DNA of 64,000 bases from Pseudomonas paracarnis (GCF_904063055.1 NZ_CAJFCN010000005.1:248001-312000), one strand, 5' to 3'. Shown: positions 1-9,342, counted from the stretch's first letter. Numbers and translations are program-made. Notes: generated by a model not told the origin, from the sequence alone.

Positions 1-95
1 GCGATGCGCAATGCAATCGGTACACGGCGATGGCGCAGTGCCCGGAAGATCAGCAGGAAGAAGTTATCGGTTTTTACTGGCGTGGGCCGGTTCAC
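1..95 (-). CDS. AhpA/YtjB-like membrane protein, N-terminal fragment
   Basis: Partial gene running off the left edge on the minus strand. Reading from a GTG at 95 gives VNRPTPVKTDNFFLLIFRAL followed by a basic RHRRVPIALRI stretch. This resembles the N-terminus of the AhpA/YtjB family of inner-membrane proteins that sits divergently from serB in pseudomonads and enterobacteria. Only about 31 residues are present and the membrane segments lie beyond the edge. The start has only a weak purine-rich site about 12 bases upstream. The assignment is by family recollection plus the divergent serB context. Confidence 0.6.
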   Translation of the reverse strand, partial: MNRPTPVKTDNFFLLIFRALRHRRVPIALRI

Positions 96-130
96 TTGCG
101 CTCGGCTCTTGGTCCGTGAAGTTGACGCGC

Positions 131-158
131 AGTATAGCGACAGGCCCCTGGCCGGCAA
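131..158 (-). promoter_or_regulatory. Candidate sigma-70 promoter for the ahpA-like gene
   Basis: On the minus strand, TTGCCG (158-153) and TATACT (136-131) are separated by 16 bp, about 40 bases upstream of the GTG start at 95. This is a plausible housekeeping promoter in the divergent ahpA-serB spacer, judged by eye only. Confidence 0.4.
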
Positions 159-228
159 AGCGCTGCCTGTGCCCGATGGTCACTGAAAGTGGGTAGAATG
201 CGGTTTTTTTCCAGCCTGGGGGTGCGCT

Positions 229-1443
229 TTGCGCGAAATTGTCCTGATCAACATCACGGGTGAAGACCGACCGGGTCTCACCGCAGCCATTACCGGCGTC
301 CTGGCCCAGGGTGGTGTGAACATTCTCGACATCGGCCAGGCAGTGATCCACGACACCTTGTCGTTCGGCATCCTGGTGGAGATCCCCAGCACCGAGCAGG
401 CCTCCTCGGTACTCAAGGACATCCTGTTTACGGCGTATAAGCTCGATCAACAGGTACGTTTCACCCCGGTGTCCGAAGCTGACTACCAGCACTGGGTCGA
501 AGGCCAGGGTAAAAAACGCCATATCGTCACCCTGTTGACCCGCAAGGTAACGGCTGAGCAGCTGCAGCGCGTCAGTTCGATCACCGCGCAATACGGATTG
601 AATATCGACCATATTGACCGTCTGTCGGGTCGCATGCCATTGGACACCCCGGCTGACAAAGGCAAGGGCTGCATCGAGTTCTCCGTGCGCGGTGAACCGG
701 CTGACGCGCAAGCGCTGCGCGCCGACTTCCTGAGCGTGGCCCAGGAACTGAATGTCGATATCGCCTTCCAGGAAGACTCCCTGTTCCGTCGCAACCGCCG
801 CTTGGCGGTGTTCGACATGGACTCCACCTTGATCGAAGCCGAAGTCATCGATGAGCTGGCCAAGGCGGCCGGTGTGGGCGAGCAAGTTTCTGAGATTACC
901 GAGCGCGCGATGGCCGGCGAGCTGGATTTTCGTGCCAGCTTCAAGGAGCGTCTTGCGCTGCTCAAGGGCCTGGACGTGGGCGTGTTGGACTCGATCGGCG
1001 CGTCGCTGCGCCTGACTGAAGGCGCCGAAACCCTGTTCGCCGAACTCAAGCGACTGGGCTACAAGACCGCCATCCTGTCCGGCGGCTTCACGTACTTCGC
1101 CAAGCAGTTGCAGGCCAAGCTGGGCATTGACTATGTATTCGCCAACGAGCTGGAAGTGGTGGATGGCAAAGTGACTGGCGTCGCGGTGGAGCCGATTGTC
1201 GACGCCCAGCGCAAGGCCGACCTGCTCAAGGAATTGGCCCATAAGGAAGGCTTGCGCCTGGAGCAGACCATTGCGGTCGGCGACGGCGCCAATGACTTGC
1301 CGATGCTGGCGATTGCCGGGTTGGGCGTGGCCTTTCGCGCCAAACCGTTGGTCAAGCAGTCAGCCAAGCAGGCGATTTCGACCTTGGGGTTGGATGGCGT
1401 GTTGTATCTGCTGGGCTTGCGTGACCGCGACGGTCAGCTATAA
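229..1443 (+). CDS. serB: Phosphoserine phosphatase SerB
   Basis: Catalyses the last step of L-serine synthesis, phosphoserine to serine, in the cytoplasm. The 404-residue product has two N-terminal ACT-like regulatory regions (about 1-90 and 95-180) followed by a HAD phosphatase domain. The catalytic DMDST motif is at residues 196-200, with a downstream GDGANDLPML motif. The tandem-ACT architecture and length match pseudomonad SerB. Translation is taken from TTG at 229 because the family begins MREIVLINITG. A bipartite palindromic repeat follows the stop. Confidence 0.96.
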   Translation: MREIVLINITGEDRPGLTAAITGVLAQGGVNILDIGQAVIHDTLSFGILVEIPSTEQASSVLKDILFTAYKLDQQVRFTPVSEADYQHWVEGQGKKRHIVTLLTRKVTAEQLQRVSSITAQYGLNIDHIDRLSGRMPLDTPADKGKGCIEFSVRGEPADAQALRADFLSVAQELNVDIAFQEDSLFRRNRRLAVFDMDSTLIEAEVIDELAKAAGVGEQVSEITERAMAGELDFRASFKERLALLKGLDVGVLDSIGASLRLTEGAETLFAELKRLGYKTAILSGGFTYFAKQLQAKLGIDYVFANELEVVDGKVTGVAVEPIVDAQRKADLLKELAHKEGLRLEQTIAVGDGANDLPMLAIAGLGVAFRAKPLVKQSAKQAISTLGLDGVLYLLGLRDRDGQL

Positions 1444-1452
1444 CCCCACAGC

Positions 1453-1560
1453 TGATCGTTCCCACGCTCCGCGTGGGAACGCCTCCAGTGACGCTCTGCG
1501 TCACGCTTTGGGCGCAGAGCGCCTCGGGCTGCATTCCCACGCGGAGCGTGGGAACGATCA
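1453..1560. repeat. GTTCCCACGC-type bipartite palindrome, copy 1
   Basis: About 108 bp bounded by TGATCGTTCCCACGC and its complement. Both outer arms are themselves palindromic (GTTCCCACGC/GCGTGGGAAC) and a smaller GTGACGC/GCGTCAC hairpin lies inside. Related copies lie at 48854-48986 and 54877-54984. It sits between convergent serB and psd. It looks like a non-autonomous REP/MITE-type element; no transposase is nearby. Confidence 0.85.
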
Positions 1561-1569
1561 ACTGCAATA

Positions 1570-2430
1570 TCAGGCTTTAGCTGCGGCGATACCCTGGCCC
1601 ATCTGCACCGGCGTACCCGCTGCCAGTTCTTCAGCCCACTTCACCTGGTCCGGCCCGAACAGCACGATGGCAGTGGAGCCCAGTTTGAAACGACCCAGTT
1701 CCGCACCCTTGTCCAGATGAATCGGCGCGCGGGCCGCTTCGTCGTAGCGGAAGGTTTTCAGCTCGCGTTTCGGCGGCGTTACCAAACCGGCCCACACGGT
1801 TTCAATCGACGCAACGATCATCGCACCTACCAACACCACGGCCATCGGGCCGCGTTCGGTGTCGAACAAGCAGACAACGCGCTCGTTACGGGCGAACAGT
1901 TCCGGCACGTTTTCGGCGGTGGTCTGGTTGACCGAGAAAATCCGCCCTGGCACATACACCATCTCGCGCAGGGTACCGGCCAGTGGCATGTGCACCCGGT
2001 GGTAGTCCTTGGGCGACAGGTAAATTGTCGCGAACTCGCCGCCCATGAACGGCGCAGCCATTGCGGCATCGCCACCGAGCAGTTCCAGCACGCTGAAGCT
2101 GTGGCCCTTGGCCTGGAAGATACGGCCATGTTCGATCGGGCCTAGCTGGCTGACCGCGCCATCGGCGGGGCTCAGGACTGCGCCAGGGGTTGGATCCAAC
2201 GGGCGGGCGCCGTCTTTCAACGCACGGGTGAAGAAGGCGTTGAAGTGCTCATAGGCGCTCAGGTCTTCCACCAGGGCCTGGGACATGTCCACCTGGTAGC
2301 GCTTGGCGAACCAGGCAGTGAAGGCGTTCTTGAACCAGCGCACGCGGCACTCGGCGATACAACCGGCCAGGCGCGACAGCAAGTGGTGCGGCAGCAAGTA
2401 CTGGCTGAGGATAAACAACTGCTTTTTCAT
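1570..2430 (-). CDS. psd: Phosphatidylserine decarboxylase
   Basis: Converts phosphatidylserine to phosphatidylethanolamine at the inner membrane. The 286-residue proenzyme carries the LGST autocleavage motif near its C-terminus ([13 protein letters not shown]), where the serine becomes the pyruvoyl prosthetic group. ATG at 2430 follows an AAGGAC ribosome-binding site. The gene lies 15 bases downstream of the rhodanese gene on the same strand, so they are probably co-transcribed. Confidence 0.96.
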   Translation of the reverse strand: MKKQLFILSQYLLPHHLLSRLAGCIAECRVRWFKNAFTAWFAKRYQVDMSQALVEDLSAYEHFNAFFTRALKDGARPLDPTPGAVLSPADGAVSQLGPIEHGRIFQAKGHSFSVLELLGGDAAMAAPFMGGEFATIYLSPKDYHRVHMPLAGTLREMVYVPGRIFSVNQTTAENVPELFARNERVVCLFDTERGPMAVVLVGAMIVASIETVWAGLVTPPKRELKTFRYDEAARAPIHLDKGAELGRFKLGSTAIVLFGPDQVKWAEELAAGTPVQMGQGIAAAKA

Positions 2431-2445
2431 AACTGTCCTTAAACC

Positions 2446-3261
2446 TTAAATCTCAACGGGGGTGTCGGGGTGGTTGCCCCATTCGCCCCAGGAACCGGCA
2501 TAACCTTTGACTCGCGGATAACCGAGCGCCTTGGCCACCAGGTAGGTGAAGCCAGAGCGGTGGTGAGTCTGGCAGTGGGTGATGATTTCTTTGTCTTTGG
2601 TCAGCCCGAGGTCTTCGAGGATTTGCGGCATGTCACGGCGGATACGCAGGTTGCGCGTCTTGTCCATGCCGGCAGTCCATTCGAAGTTCACCGCGCCGGG
2701 AATGTGGCCGCCCTTGGCTGCGAGCACTTTCTCGCCGGAATACTCCAGCGGGCCACGAGCGTCCCAGATCCCCAGGTCGGCCGCGCCGAGGCGGCTTTGC
2801 AGGTATTCGCGGGTGGCTGTGGGGCCGTCGTGCAGCGTAAGGCTGACCGGGCCGCCGGCTGCTGGGGGCACATCGGTGGAAAGCGGGTGCCCTTCCTCCA
2901 GCCAAGCCAGCAGGCCGCCGTCGAGGTAGTGATATTTCTGGTGGCCGATCACGTCGAGCATCCAGATAAAACGCCCGGCCCAACCGCCGCCTTCGTCGTC
3001 GTAGACCACATAGGTGGCGTCCGGGGTGTGGCCCAGTTCGCCGAACAGTTTTTCCAGGTCGGCCTTGCTTGGTAGCAGGCCGGGTGCCGGTGGCTGTCCC
3101 AGTTGGGTGCGCTTGGGGTCAACGAAATGCGCGCCGGGGATATGCCCTTCGGCGTAGCGGGCGACACTGGTGAGGTCTACCAGTATCAAGTGCTTGGAAT
3201 CGAGGCGACCCAACAGGTCGGCGGATTCGATCACCAGCGGCAAGCCAGAGAAGTCAGGCAT
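2446..3261 (-). CDS. rhdA: Thiosulfate sulfurtransferase (rhodanese)
   Basis: Two-domain rhodanese of 271 residues that transfers sulfane sulfur from thiosulfate to cyanide or thiol acceptors. The catalytic loop CQTHHRSG lies in the second domain; the same loop is known from Azotobacter and Pseudomonas RhdA. The start is set at ATG 3261 (MPDFSGLPLVIES) because AGGAG lies just upstream and the length then matches the family; an open frame continues upstream to 3315. It forms a minus-strand cluster with psd and the HDOD gene. Confidence 0.92.
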   Translation of the reverse strand: MPDFSGLPLVIESADLLGRLDSKHLILVDLTSVARYAEGHIPGAHFVDPKRTQLGQPPAPGLLPSKADLEKLFGELGHTPDATYVVYDDEGGGWAGRFIWMLDVIGHQKYHYLDGGLLAWLEEGHPLSTDVPPAAGGPVSLTLHDGPTATREYLQSRLGAADLGIWDARGPLEYSGEKVLAAKGGHIPGAVNFEWTAGMDKTRNLRIRRDMPQILEDLGLTKDKEIITHCQTHHRSGFTYLVAKALGYPRVKGYAGSWGEWGNHPDTPVEI

Positions 3262-3318
3262 GTGAGGTCTCCTGGGCACAAATGTTGGCGATAAAGGCCG
3301 GTGATTGTAGCGCAAGCA

Positions 3319-4854
3319 TCAGGCGCTGCGGTTGGTAAAGCTGTGCAGGGCTTTCTCGATGCATTGGGCGGTTTTGCCGAACGCCTGCACGGTGGTTTCC
3401 GAGAACGGCCCGCCGCCCTGGTCCGCCACGATCAGCATGACCACACGGCCGTTGCAGCTCAGTGAGCGCAGCAGCAGATGCTCGCCAATAAACAGACGAC
3501 GCAGGATCGGTGGCAGCAATGCGGAAAACTGCGCATGGTTGTCGGGGGTCAGGCGTACCTGGGCGGACTTTTCCAGCAGGCGTTGCAGCAGTGTGCTGTT
3601 CACCACATCCAGGCTCAGGTGAGCCGCGTCCTTGGGCAGGCCGTCGGCCTGGTGTACACGCAAGGTGCTCAAGGCGCGATCTGCCATGAATATCAGTACC
3701 CGCTGCATGCCACTGGCGACCAGGGCTTCCTTGGCGCAAGTGGTCAGGTGCATGGCGTTGGCAAAGCGGCTCGGCTCCACCAGCAACTCGGTGCAGCGCG
3801 TGCGCCACACGGCCAAGGCTTCGGCCGTGGGCGGTGGTGCAGGCAGCAAGCCGCGATGGACTTTCTGCACATGCCACGGCCAGATCAGCGACAGCGCCGG
3901 GTGCCAGAGATCGGGCATCAAGGTGGTGCGAGCGCTGGTCACCGCTTGCTGGTGGGCTTGCTGTTGCACATCGCTCAATGGCGTTTGCAGGTACAGCGCC
4001 GTCAGGTATTGCCAGCGCTCTGTGTGCGGGCAGGTCCAGGATTCCTGGGCCGACATCGCCAGGCCATTGGCCAGCAATACGGTATTGGCCGGCTGGTTCA
4101 GCCAGCGTCGCAGGTTGGGCTCGGCATCGAGCAATTGCTGGTGGCGCAGGGCATCGTCTTGACGGGCAATGTGCAGCGCCTTGACCAGCAGGCGTTGCTC
4201 GGCCAACAGCAACTTGTAGCCCTGTGAAACCCAGATCGGCAGGTGCCAGGCTTCGGTCAGGCCCAGGCACAGGTCGAGCAAGCGCACGCCGAACAGCTGT
4301 TGCTCGACCTGGCGTGCCGATTGGCCTTTATGGATCACCCGCAACTCCCACTCTTCCAAAAGCTTGGGGTAGGCGACGGCCATCGGCCACAGTGGCGACA
4401 AAAACAGCAGGCTGCCCCAGTGGATGTCCTGCCACAACCGCGCCAGGCGACTGCCGAACAAACCGTTAGCTTGCTGGGATGCGTGCTGGCTGATTAGCAA
4501 CAGTTGACGCAAGGCCACGGGGATTTCCCGGGCGGGTACCGAAGGCAGGCGCGCCAACAGCTCTTCGGCACGTTTGAGGCCAAGACGGTTAAGTGCGACT
4601 TCAAGGTTTTCCGCAGGTTCGGCCAGGCTGCCGTGGGCTTGGCTGTTGGCTTCGCGCATCACACTCAGCACCAGGGCCGGACTGTTTTGCATTAACTCAG
4701 CAATATCTCGCAATGAACTGCGGCTATCGCGAATAGCTTTGCACACGCGTTCGTGGCTGGCCTGGGGCACGGGCAGCAGCACGTCGTCCAGGCACTTGAT
4801 CCAAGCGGCGAGGGTAGTGGGGCGGTTTGTTGGGGTTGTCGTTTCAATTGCCAT
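3319..4854 (-). CDS. HDOD domain-containing protein
   Basis: A 511-residue cytoplasmic protein. The N-terminal half has an HDOD-type helical region (SRSSLRDIAELMQNSPALVL, then a run resembling LNRLGLKRAEELL). The C-terminal part resembles a GAF-like fold. HDOD proteins are metal-site-lacking relatives of HD phosphohydrolases, used in signalling. ATG 4854 is chosen because homologues begin near MAIETT; a TTG at 4887 would add 11 residues, and neither start has a strong ribosome-binding site. It lies between rhdA and divergent motAB, as recalled for P. aeruginosa. The specific role is unknown. Confidence 0.8.
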   Translation of the reverse strand: MAIETTTPTNRPTTLAAWIKCLDDVLLPVPQASHERVCKAIRDSRSSLRDIAELMQNSPALVLSVMREANSQAHGSLAEPAENLEVALNRLGLKRAEELLARLPSVPAREIPVALRQLLLISQHASQQANGLFGSRLARLWQDIHWGSLLFLSPLWPMAVAYPKLLEEWELRVIHKGQSARQVEQQLFGVRLLDLCLGLTEAWHLPIWVSQGYKLLLAEQRLLVKALHIARQDDALRHQQLLDAEPNLRRWLNQPANTVLLANGLAMSAQESWTCPHTERWQYLTALYLQTPLSDVQQQAHQQAVTSARTTLMPDLWHPALSLIWPWHVQKVHRGLLPAPPPTAEALAVWRTRCTELLVEPSRFANAMHLTTCAKEALVASGMQRVLIFMADRALSTLRVHQADGLPKDAAHLSLDVVNSTLLQRLLEKSAQVRLTPDNHAQFSALLPPILRRLFIGEHLLLRSLSCNGRVVMLIVADQGGGPFSETTVQAFGKTAQCIEKALHSFTNRSA

Positions 4855-4926
4855 GATTGGGGCGCGATCATCACTTGCGTTCAACACGCCCGGAACGGGC
4901 CGAATTGGCTTTTCGCCTTAACGGGC

Positions 4927-4953
4927 TATAGTCTGGCGCAGTTTTGCCGATAA
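4927..4953 (+). promoter_or_regulatory. Sigma-28 (FliA) flagellar promoter for motAB
   Basis: TATAGTCT (4927-4934), an 11-bp spacer and GCCGATAA (4946-4953) match the flagellar sigma-28 consensus TAAAGTTT-N11-GCCGATAA. The -10 element is perfect and 6 of 8 bases match in the -35. It lies about 68 bases upstream of motA, a typical late flagellar gene. Confidence 0.75.
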
Positions 4954-5020
4954 GTAGAACAAGAGTTTTCTGCTGCACCCAATATGTCCATGAACCCGAC
5001 GGCGCAAGTACCCCTCTCCT

Positions 5021-5872
5021 ATGGCTAAAATTATCGGCATCATTGTCGTCATCGCAAGTGTGCTCGGAGGGTACGTCCTCTCCCACGGTAAAATCGCCGC
5101 ACTGATCCAGCCTTTCGAAGTGCTGATTATCGGCGGTGCCGCGTTCGGCGCATTTTTGCAGGCCAACCCAGGCTATATGACCATGCACGTGGTCAAGAAG
5201 TCCCTGGGCATGTTCAGCTCGCGCTTCTCCCACACGTTTTATCTGGAAGTGCTGGGGCTGATCTACGAGATCCTCAACAAAAGCCGCCGCGAAGGCATGA
5301 TGGCGATCGAAGGCGATATCGAAGACGCCGCGGCCAGCCCGATTTTTGCCAAGTACCCGGCCGTGCTCAAAGACGAGCGCATGACCGCGTATATCTGTGA
5401 TTACCTGCGCATCATGTCCTCCGGCAACATGGCGCCCCACGAGCTGGAAGGCCTGTTCGACATGGAGTTGTTCAGCCTCAAGGAAGAGCTGGAGCATCCT
5501 TCCCACGCCGTGACCGGCATCGCCGACGGCATGCCCGGTTTCGGTATTGTCGCGGCGGTACTGGGTATCGTGGTGACCATGGCGTCCCTGGGCGAAGGCG
5601 ATCAGGCGGCCATCGGCATGCACGTAGGTGCGGCGCTGGTGGGGACCTTCTTCGGTATTCTCGCCGCCTATGGTTTCTTCGGCCCGCTCGCCACCTCCCT
5701 GGCCCACGATGCCAAGGAAGAAATCAACCTCTACGAAGCGATCAAGGCGTGCCTGGTGGCATCGGCCTCGGGCATGCCGCCGTCGCTGGCTGTGGAGTTC
5801 GGGCGCAAGGTGCTGTACCCGAAACATCGCCCAAGCTTCTCCGAGCTGGAACAAGCGGTTCGCGGTCGCTAA
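5021..5872 (+). CDS. motA: Flagellar motor stator protein MotA
   Basis: Proton-channel subunit of the flagellar stator in the inner membrane. The 283-residue protein has four hydrophobic segments: two N-terminal and two flanking the GMPGFGIVAAVLGIVVTM region. A large charged cytoplasmic loop lies between helices 2 and 3, where torque is transmitted to FliG. It is preceded by a sigma-28 promoter and followed after 3 bases by motB. Length and order are typical of gamma-proteobacterial motAB. Confidence 0.96.
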   Translation: MAKIIGIIVVIASVLGGYVLSHGKIAALIQPFEVLIIGGAAFGAFLQANPGYMTMHVVKKSLGMFSSRFSHTFYLEVLGLIYEILNKSRREGMMAIEGDIEDAAASPIFAKYPAVLKDERMTAYICDYLRIMSSGNMAPHELEGLFDMELFSLKEELEHPSHAVTGIADGMPGFGIVAAVLGIVVTMASLGEGDQAAIGMHVGAALVGTFFGILAAYGFFGPLATSLAHDAKEEINLYEAIKACLVASASGMPPSLAVEFGRKVLYPKHRPSFSELEQAVRGR

Positions 5873-5875
5873 GCC

Positions 5876-6895
5876 ATGGAAAACAACCAGCCGATCATCA
5901 TCAAGCGCGTCAAGCGCTTCGCTGCGGGGCACCATGGCGGCGCCTGGAAAATCGCCTTCGCCGACTTTGCCACGGCGATGATGGCGTTCTTCCTGGTGTT
6001 GTGGCTGATGTCCACCGCTACGCCAGAACAGAAAATCGCCATCGCCGGCTACTTCAAGGACCCGATTGGCTTTTCGGAAAGCGGTACGCCGTTTGTCATT
6101 GACCTGGGCGGCTCGCCGGAACTGGCGCCCGAGCGCACCATCAACCCGGAAGTGCAAACTGAATCGCCTCAGGAAAAAATCCCGATCGAGCGCGACACTG
6201 TCGAATCCATGGCCGAGCAGGTCGAACAGGAGCGACTGGAACTGTTGCTGCAGGAATTGCAGAACAAGGTTGAAGAAAACCCACAGTTGCTGAAGTTCAA
6301 GGACCAGATTTCCTTCGAGATCACCCCCGAGGGGCTGCGCATCCAGATTACCGATGCCGCCAACCGGCCGATGTTCGACTCGGGCAGTGCGCGCTTGAAG
6401 CCGTACTTTGAAGACATCCTGCTGGCCATGGCTGACACCATCAAGGCGGTGCCCAACAAGATCAGCATCAGCGGGCACACCGACGCCAAGCCCTACGCGG
6501 GCCAGGGTGATTTCGGCAACTGGGAACTCTCGGCCAACCGCGCCAATGCTGCCCGACGTGCGCTGGTGGCCGGCAGCTACCCGGACCCGCAAGTGGCGCG
6601 GGTGGTGGGCTTTGCCTCCTCGCAGCTGTTTGATCCCAAAGACCCGTACAACCCGGTCAACCGCCGTATCGACATCGTGGTGCTGACCAAAAAAGCCCAG
6701 CGTGCGATTGAGGGTGATCAACCACCGCTACCGGCACCGACCCAGGGCGACGGTGCGCCAGGCGAAGTGCCGGCCGACCCGAACGCGCTGCCTCCGGAGC
6801 AGGAACCGCTGCCAGCCCATGAGCTGCGCCAGAAGCTGAACCTGTTTGATGACGGGGGCGTCAAGGATCCTACGGCGCCTGCACCGGGGTCATAG
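5876..6895 (+). CDS. motB: Flagellar motor stator protein MotB
   Basis: Peptidoglycan-anchored stator subunit of 339 residues. A single N-terminal membrane helix (KIAFADFATAMMAFFLVLWL) carries the conserved proton-binding Asp, residue 30. The C-terminal OmpA-like domain has the peptidoglycan-binding signature around HTDAKPY and the NWELSANRAN motif (about residues 200-235). The tail is Pro-rich. It is co-transcribed with motA. A bidirectional terminator follows. Confidence 0.96.
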   Translation: MENNQPIIIKRVKRFAAGHHGGAWKIAFADFATAMMAFFLVLWLMSTATPEQKIAIAGYFKDPIGFSESGTPFVIDLGGSPELAPERTINPEVQTESPQEKIPIERDTVESMAEQVEQERLELLLQELQNKVEENPQLLKFKDQISFEITPEGLRIQITDAANRPMFDSGSARLKPYFEDILLAMADTIKAVPNKISISGHTDAKPYAGQGDFGNWELSANRANAARRALVAGSYPDPQVARVVGFASSQLFDPKDPYNPVNRRIDIVVLTKKAQRAIEGDQPPLPAPTQGDGAPGEVPADPNALPPEQEPLPAHELRQKLNLFDDGGVKDPTAPAPGS

Positions 6896-6917
6896 TTGAT
6901 CTAAGCGCTGGAAACGT

Positions 6918-6945
6918 AAACGCCCCGATCATTCGGGGCGTTTTC
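6918..6945. terminator. Bidirectional terminator motB / pemK-like
   Basis: Perfect 8-bp stem CGCCCCGA/TCGGGGCG with a 4-base loop (6921-6940), flanked by AAA on the left and TTTTC on the right. It can end motB rightward and the minus-strand toxin gene leftward. Confidence 0.85.
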
Positions 6946-6953
6946 ATGTGTGT

Positions 6954-7349
6954 TCAAAGTGGGAGGTACGCTTTGACACCACTGACTACGCCTCGCATGT
7001 CGTCGGCGCACAGGCGTGGGACGAAGTACTCTCGACCTTTGGAGCGAGTCTTTCTATGCAACTTGTCGAGGCGCTCAAAGCTGACGGTATAAATCATGTC
7101 GCACTTCACCCATAGCTCTTTATAGCCATCGGATTGAAGTGGATTGGTGCGTAGCAAATGGTGCCAGTCGTATTGGGTCGCTGGTGCAGTAGAGGAGATT
7201 GGCACCACGGTGCAGAGCTTGCGACTGTGGGTCGCGGTAGGAGATATCACTACGACTTTGCGGATCTTCAGCATTTCCGGGGCGACAAAGCCTCGGGTGA
7301 AGTCACACAGCAAAACGTCGCCTTGTTTGGGGTGATAGTAGAGAGCCAA
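6954..7349 (-). CDS. Orphan PemK/MazF-family toxin-like protein
   Basis: 131 residues beginning around LYYHPKQGDVLLCDF, with downstream KVVVISP and a central KLCTVVPISS. This matches the start of the PemK/MazF fold (GDIVxxDF then PxxVIS then VVPxT), whose members are mRNA endoribonucleases. TTG 7349 is the most upstream possible start, since a TAA in frame lies just before it; GGGGA is suitably spaced. No antitoxin open frame was found immediately upstream or downstream. As recalled, motB and rsgA are adjacent in P. aeruginosa, so this looks like an insertion. Activity is unproven. Confidence 0.7.
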   Translation of the reverse strand: MALYYHPKQGDVLLCDFTRGFVAPEMLKIRKVVVISPTATHSRKLCTVVPISSTAPATQYDWHHLLRTNPLQSDGYKELWVKCDMIYTVSFERLDKLHRKTRSKGREYFVPRLCADDMRGVVSGVKAYLPL

Positions 7350-7635
7350 ATGTTAATTCCCCACAAAAAGCAAAGCCGCCCGAAGGCGGCTTCATTCGAC
7401 ACGCAGTGGAGCTTGCTTCGCCCCTTCTGCGCCGCTGGATCAACTCTGAAAAGGATCCAGACTCCTGCCAGCTTTCGCTGGTGACGGAGCAATTATGAGC
7501 ATCAGGAAATCCGAATACAAGCTGGCATGTGCGTATCAGCCACCCAGTTGACTCGAATTCTTGATGCCTGCTCCTGTTAAATCAATGGGCTAGGGCTTTC
7601 AGCCCGCTGGTTTATGTGTATCAAGAAATTGACCG
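7350..7635. other. Gene-free structured region upstream of the toxin-like gene
   Basis: This 286-bp stretch holds no convincing gene. It contains three short hairpins: AGCCGCC/GGCGGCT (7374-7391), CCAGC/GCTGG with a 4-base loop (7468-7481), and GGGCT/AGCCC with a 3-base loop (7593-7605). It appears to be part of the same insertion as the toxin gene and probably contains its leader. Confidence 0.5.
7374..7391 (-). terminator. Terminator/attenuator-like hairpin before the toxin gene
   Basis: Perfect 7-bp stem AGCCGCC/GGCGGCT with a CGAA/TTCG loop. On the minus strand it is followed by TTTGCTTTTTG, like an intrinsic terminator, only about 25 bases before the toxin start codon. Confidence 0.6.
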
Positions 7636-8667
7636 TCAATAGCTGCTCTCAGGCAAGCTCGCAATAATCGACCGATAGCTGTTCATCCGCTGCTGCTGCA
7701 CGCGCCCATCTTCCAGTGCCTTGAGCAACGCACAACCCGGCTCGCGGTCGTGTTTGCAGTCGCGGAAGCGGCAGGTGCCGATCAGGTCGTTGAACTCGAT
7801 GAAGCCCGCTTCCACATCGCTGCGGCTGACGTGGCCCAAGCCGAATTCACGGATACCCGGTGAGTCAATCAACTCGCCGCCGCCCGGGAAGTGGAACAAC
7901 CGCGCGGTGGTGGTGGTGTGGGTGCCCTGGCCGGACAGTTCCGACAGCGGGCCCACGCGGGTTTCGACTTCCGGCAACAGGCTGTTGACCAGCGACGACT
8001 TGCCCACGCCTGACTGGCCGACGAACACGCTGATCCGCCCGTCCAACTGCCGTTGCAGCTGTTCCATGCCGTTGCCGTGGTGAGCCGACACTTCCAGCAC
8101 CGGGTAGCCCAGGGTGCGGTAGACCGCCAGCAACGCATTGAGCGCCGGGGCGTTCTGCTCGTCGATCAGGTCGAATTTGTTCAGCAGCAGCAACGGGCGG
8201 ATGCCAGCATGCTCGGCCGCGACCAAGTAGCGGTCGATCAGGTTGGCATGGGGCTCGGGCAGTGGCGCGAACACGATCACGATCATGTCAACGTTGGCCG
8301 CCACCGGCTTGAGCTGCCCACGGCTGTCGGGGCGGCGCAGCTCGGTACTGCGCGGCAACTGGGCGACGATGACGCCGATGCCCTGGTTGCCGGCACGCCA
8401 CACCACCTTGTCGCCGGTGACCAGTGCGGGCAGGTTGGCGCGCAAGTGGCAACGGAACACCTGGCCCGCGAGTTCGCCTTCGAGCGCCTCGACTTCGACT
8501 TGCACACCAAAGTGCGCGATCACCAAGCCGGTTTGTTCGGGCCCCAGGTCGCCGCCCTCGAGCGCTTCCACGGCGGAGGATTCACGTTTGGCGGCGCGGG
8601 CGGCGCGTTCACCTTGAATCTTTTCGATGCGCCAGTTTTGGCGACGGTTGAGCTGGCGTTTGGCCAT
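7636..8667 (-). CDS. rsgA: Ribosome small-subunit-dependent GTPase A
   Basis: Late 30S assembly GTPase of 343 residues with an N-terminal OB-like domain and a circularly permuted G domain. The P-loop is [10 protein letters not shown] and a DSPGIREFG motif follows. The C-terminal zinc-binding motif has spaced Cys/His residues ([14 protein letters not shown]). ATG 8667 ([11 protein letters not shown]) is preferred over an upstream in-frame ATG at 8691, because the family starts there. It is divergent from orn, as in other pseudomonads. Confidence 0.95.
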   Translation of the reverse strand: MAKRQLNRRQNWRIEKIQGERAARAAKRESSAVEALEGGDLGPEQTGLVIAHFGVQVEVEALEGELAGQVFRCHLRANLPALVTGDKVVWRAGNQGIGVIVAQLPRSTELRRPDSRGQLKPVAANVDMIVIVFAPLPEPHANLIDRYLVAAEHAGIRPLLLLNKFDLIDEQNAPALNALLAVYRTLGYPVLEVSAHHGNGMEQLQRQLDGRISVFVGQSGVGKSSLVNSLLPEVETRVGPLSELSGQGTHTTTTARLFHFPGGGELIDSPGIREFGLGHVSRSDVEAGFIEFNDLIGTCRFRDCKHDREPGCALLKALEDGRVQQQRMNSYRSIIASLPESSY

Positions 8668-8775
8668 TGGTGTTCCGTGTCGATAATGCAAAAGTTGGGT
8701 AAAACGGTCGCGAGTCTAGCACGCCCCCGCCTGCTAAACTGCCCGGCTACGCCAAGGTGCCAAGAGAATCAAGCC

Positions 8776-9318
8776 ATGCAAAACCCACAGAACCTGATTT
8801 GGATCGATCTGGAAATGACCGGTCTGAACCCCGACACCGACGTCATCATCGAGATGGCGACCATTGTCACCGACAGCAACCTCAACACCTTGGCCGAAGG
8901 CCCGGTGATCGCCATCCACCACAGCGACGCCGTACTCGCCACCATGGACGAGTGGAACACCCGCACCCACGGTAACTCCGGGCTGACCCAGCGCGTGCGC
9001 GACAGCCGCATCAGCATGGCCGAAGCCGAGGCCGAAACCATCGCCTTCCTGGAAAAATGGGTGCCCAAGGGCAAATCGCCGATCTGCGGCAACAGCATCT
9101 GCCAGGACCGTCGCTTCCTTTATACGCACATGAAGGGGCTGGAAAGTTATTTCCACTACCGCAACCTGGACGTGTCGACCTTGAAGGAACTGGCTGCGCG
9201 TTGGGCGCCGGAAGTCAAAGACAGCTTCCATAAAGGCAGCACGCACCTGGCGCTGGATGATATTCGCGAGTCGATTGCCGAGTTGCAGCATTACCGCAAG
9301 CATTTCATCAAGGCTTGA
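8776..9318 (+). CDS. orn: Oligoribonuclease
   Basis: DEDDh 3'-5' exonuclease of 180 residues that degrades 2-5-nt RNAs and linearised c-di-GMP (pGpG). The first acidic motif IDLEMTGL is at residues 10-17 and the [10 protein letters not shown] motif near the C-terminus provides the catalytic His and Asp. Length equals the family norm. The start is ATG 8776. A REPIN-type palindrome lies downstream. Confidence 0.97.
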   Translation: MQNPQNLIWIDLEMTGLNPDTDVIIEMATIVTDSNLNTLAEGPVIAIHHSDAVLATMDEWNTRTHGNSGLTQRVRDSRISMAEAEAETIAFLEKWVPKGKSPICGNSICQDRRFLYTHMKGLESYFHYRNLDVSTLKELAARWAPEVKDSFHKGSTHLALDDIRESIAELQHYRKHFIKA

Positions 9319-9342
9319 TTCTGCGGCGCCAGTGAATGCGCC

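Noticed and set aside
4935..4948. A TGGCGC...TTGCC string upstream of motA that looks like a sigma-54 promoter.
   Set aside because: The invariant GG and GC are separated by 9 rather than 10 bases, and the same bases form a much better sigma-28 promoter.
7268..7492. A 74-codon minus-strand open frame overlapping the toxin leader, considered as an antitoxin.
   Set aside because: It overlaps the toxin gene in another frame, crosses the terminator-like hairpin and shows no antitoxin-like fold or DNA-binding motif.
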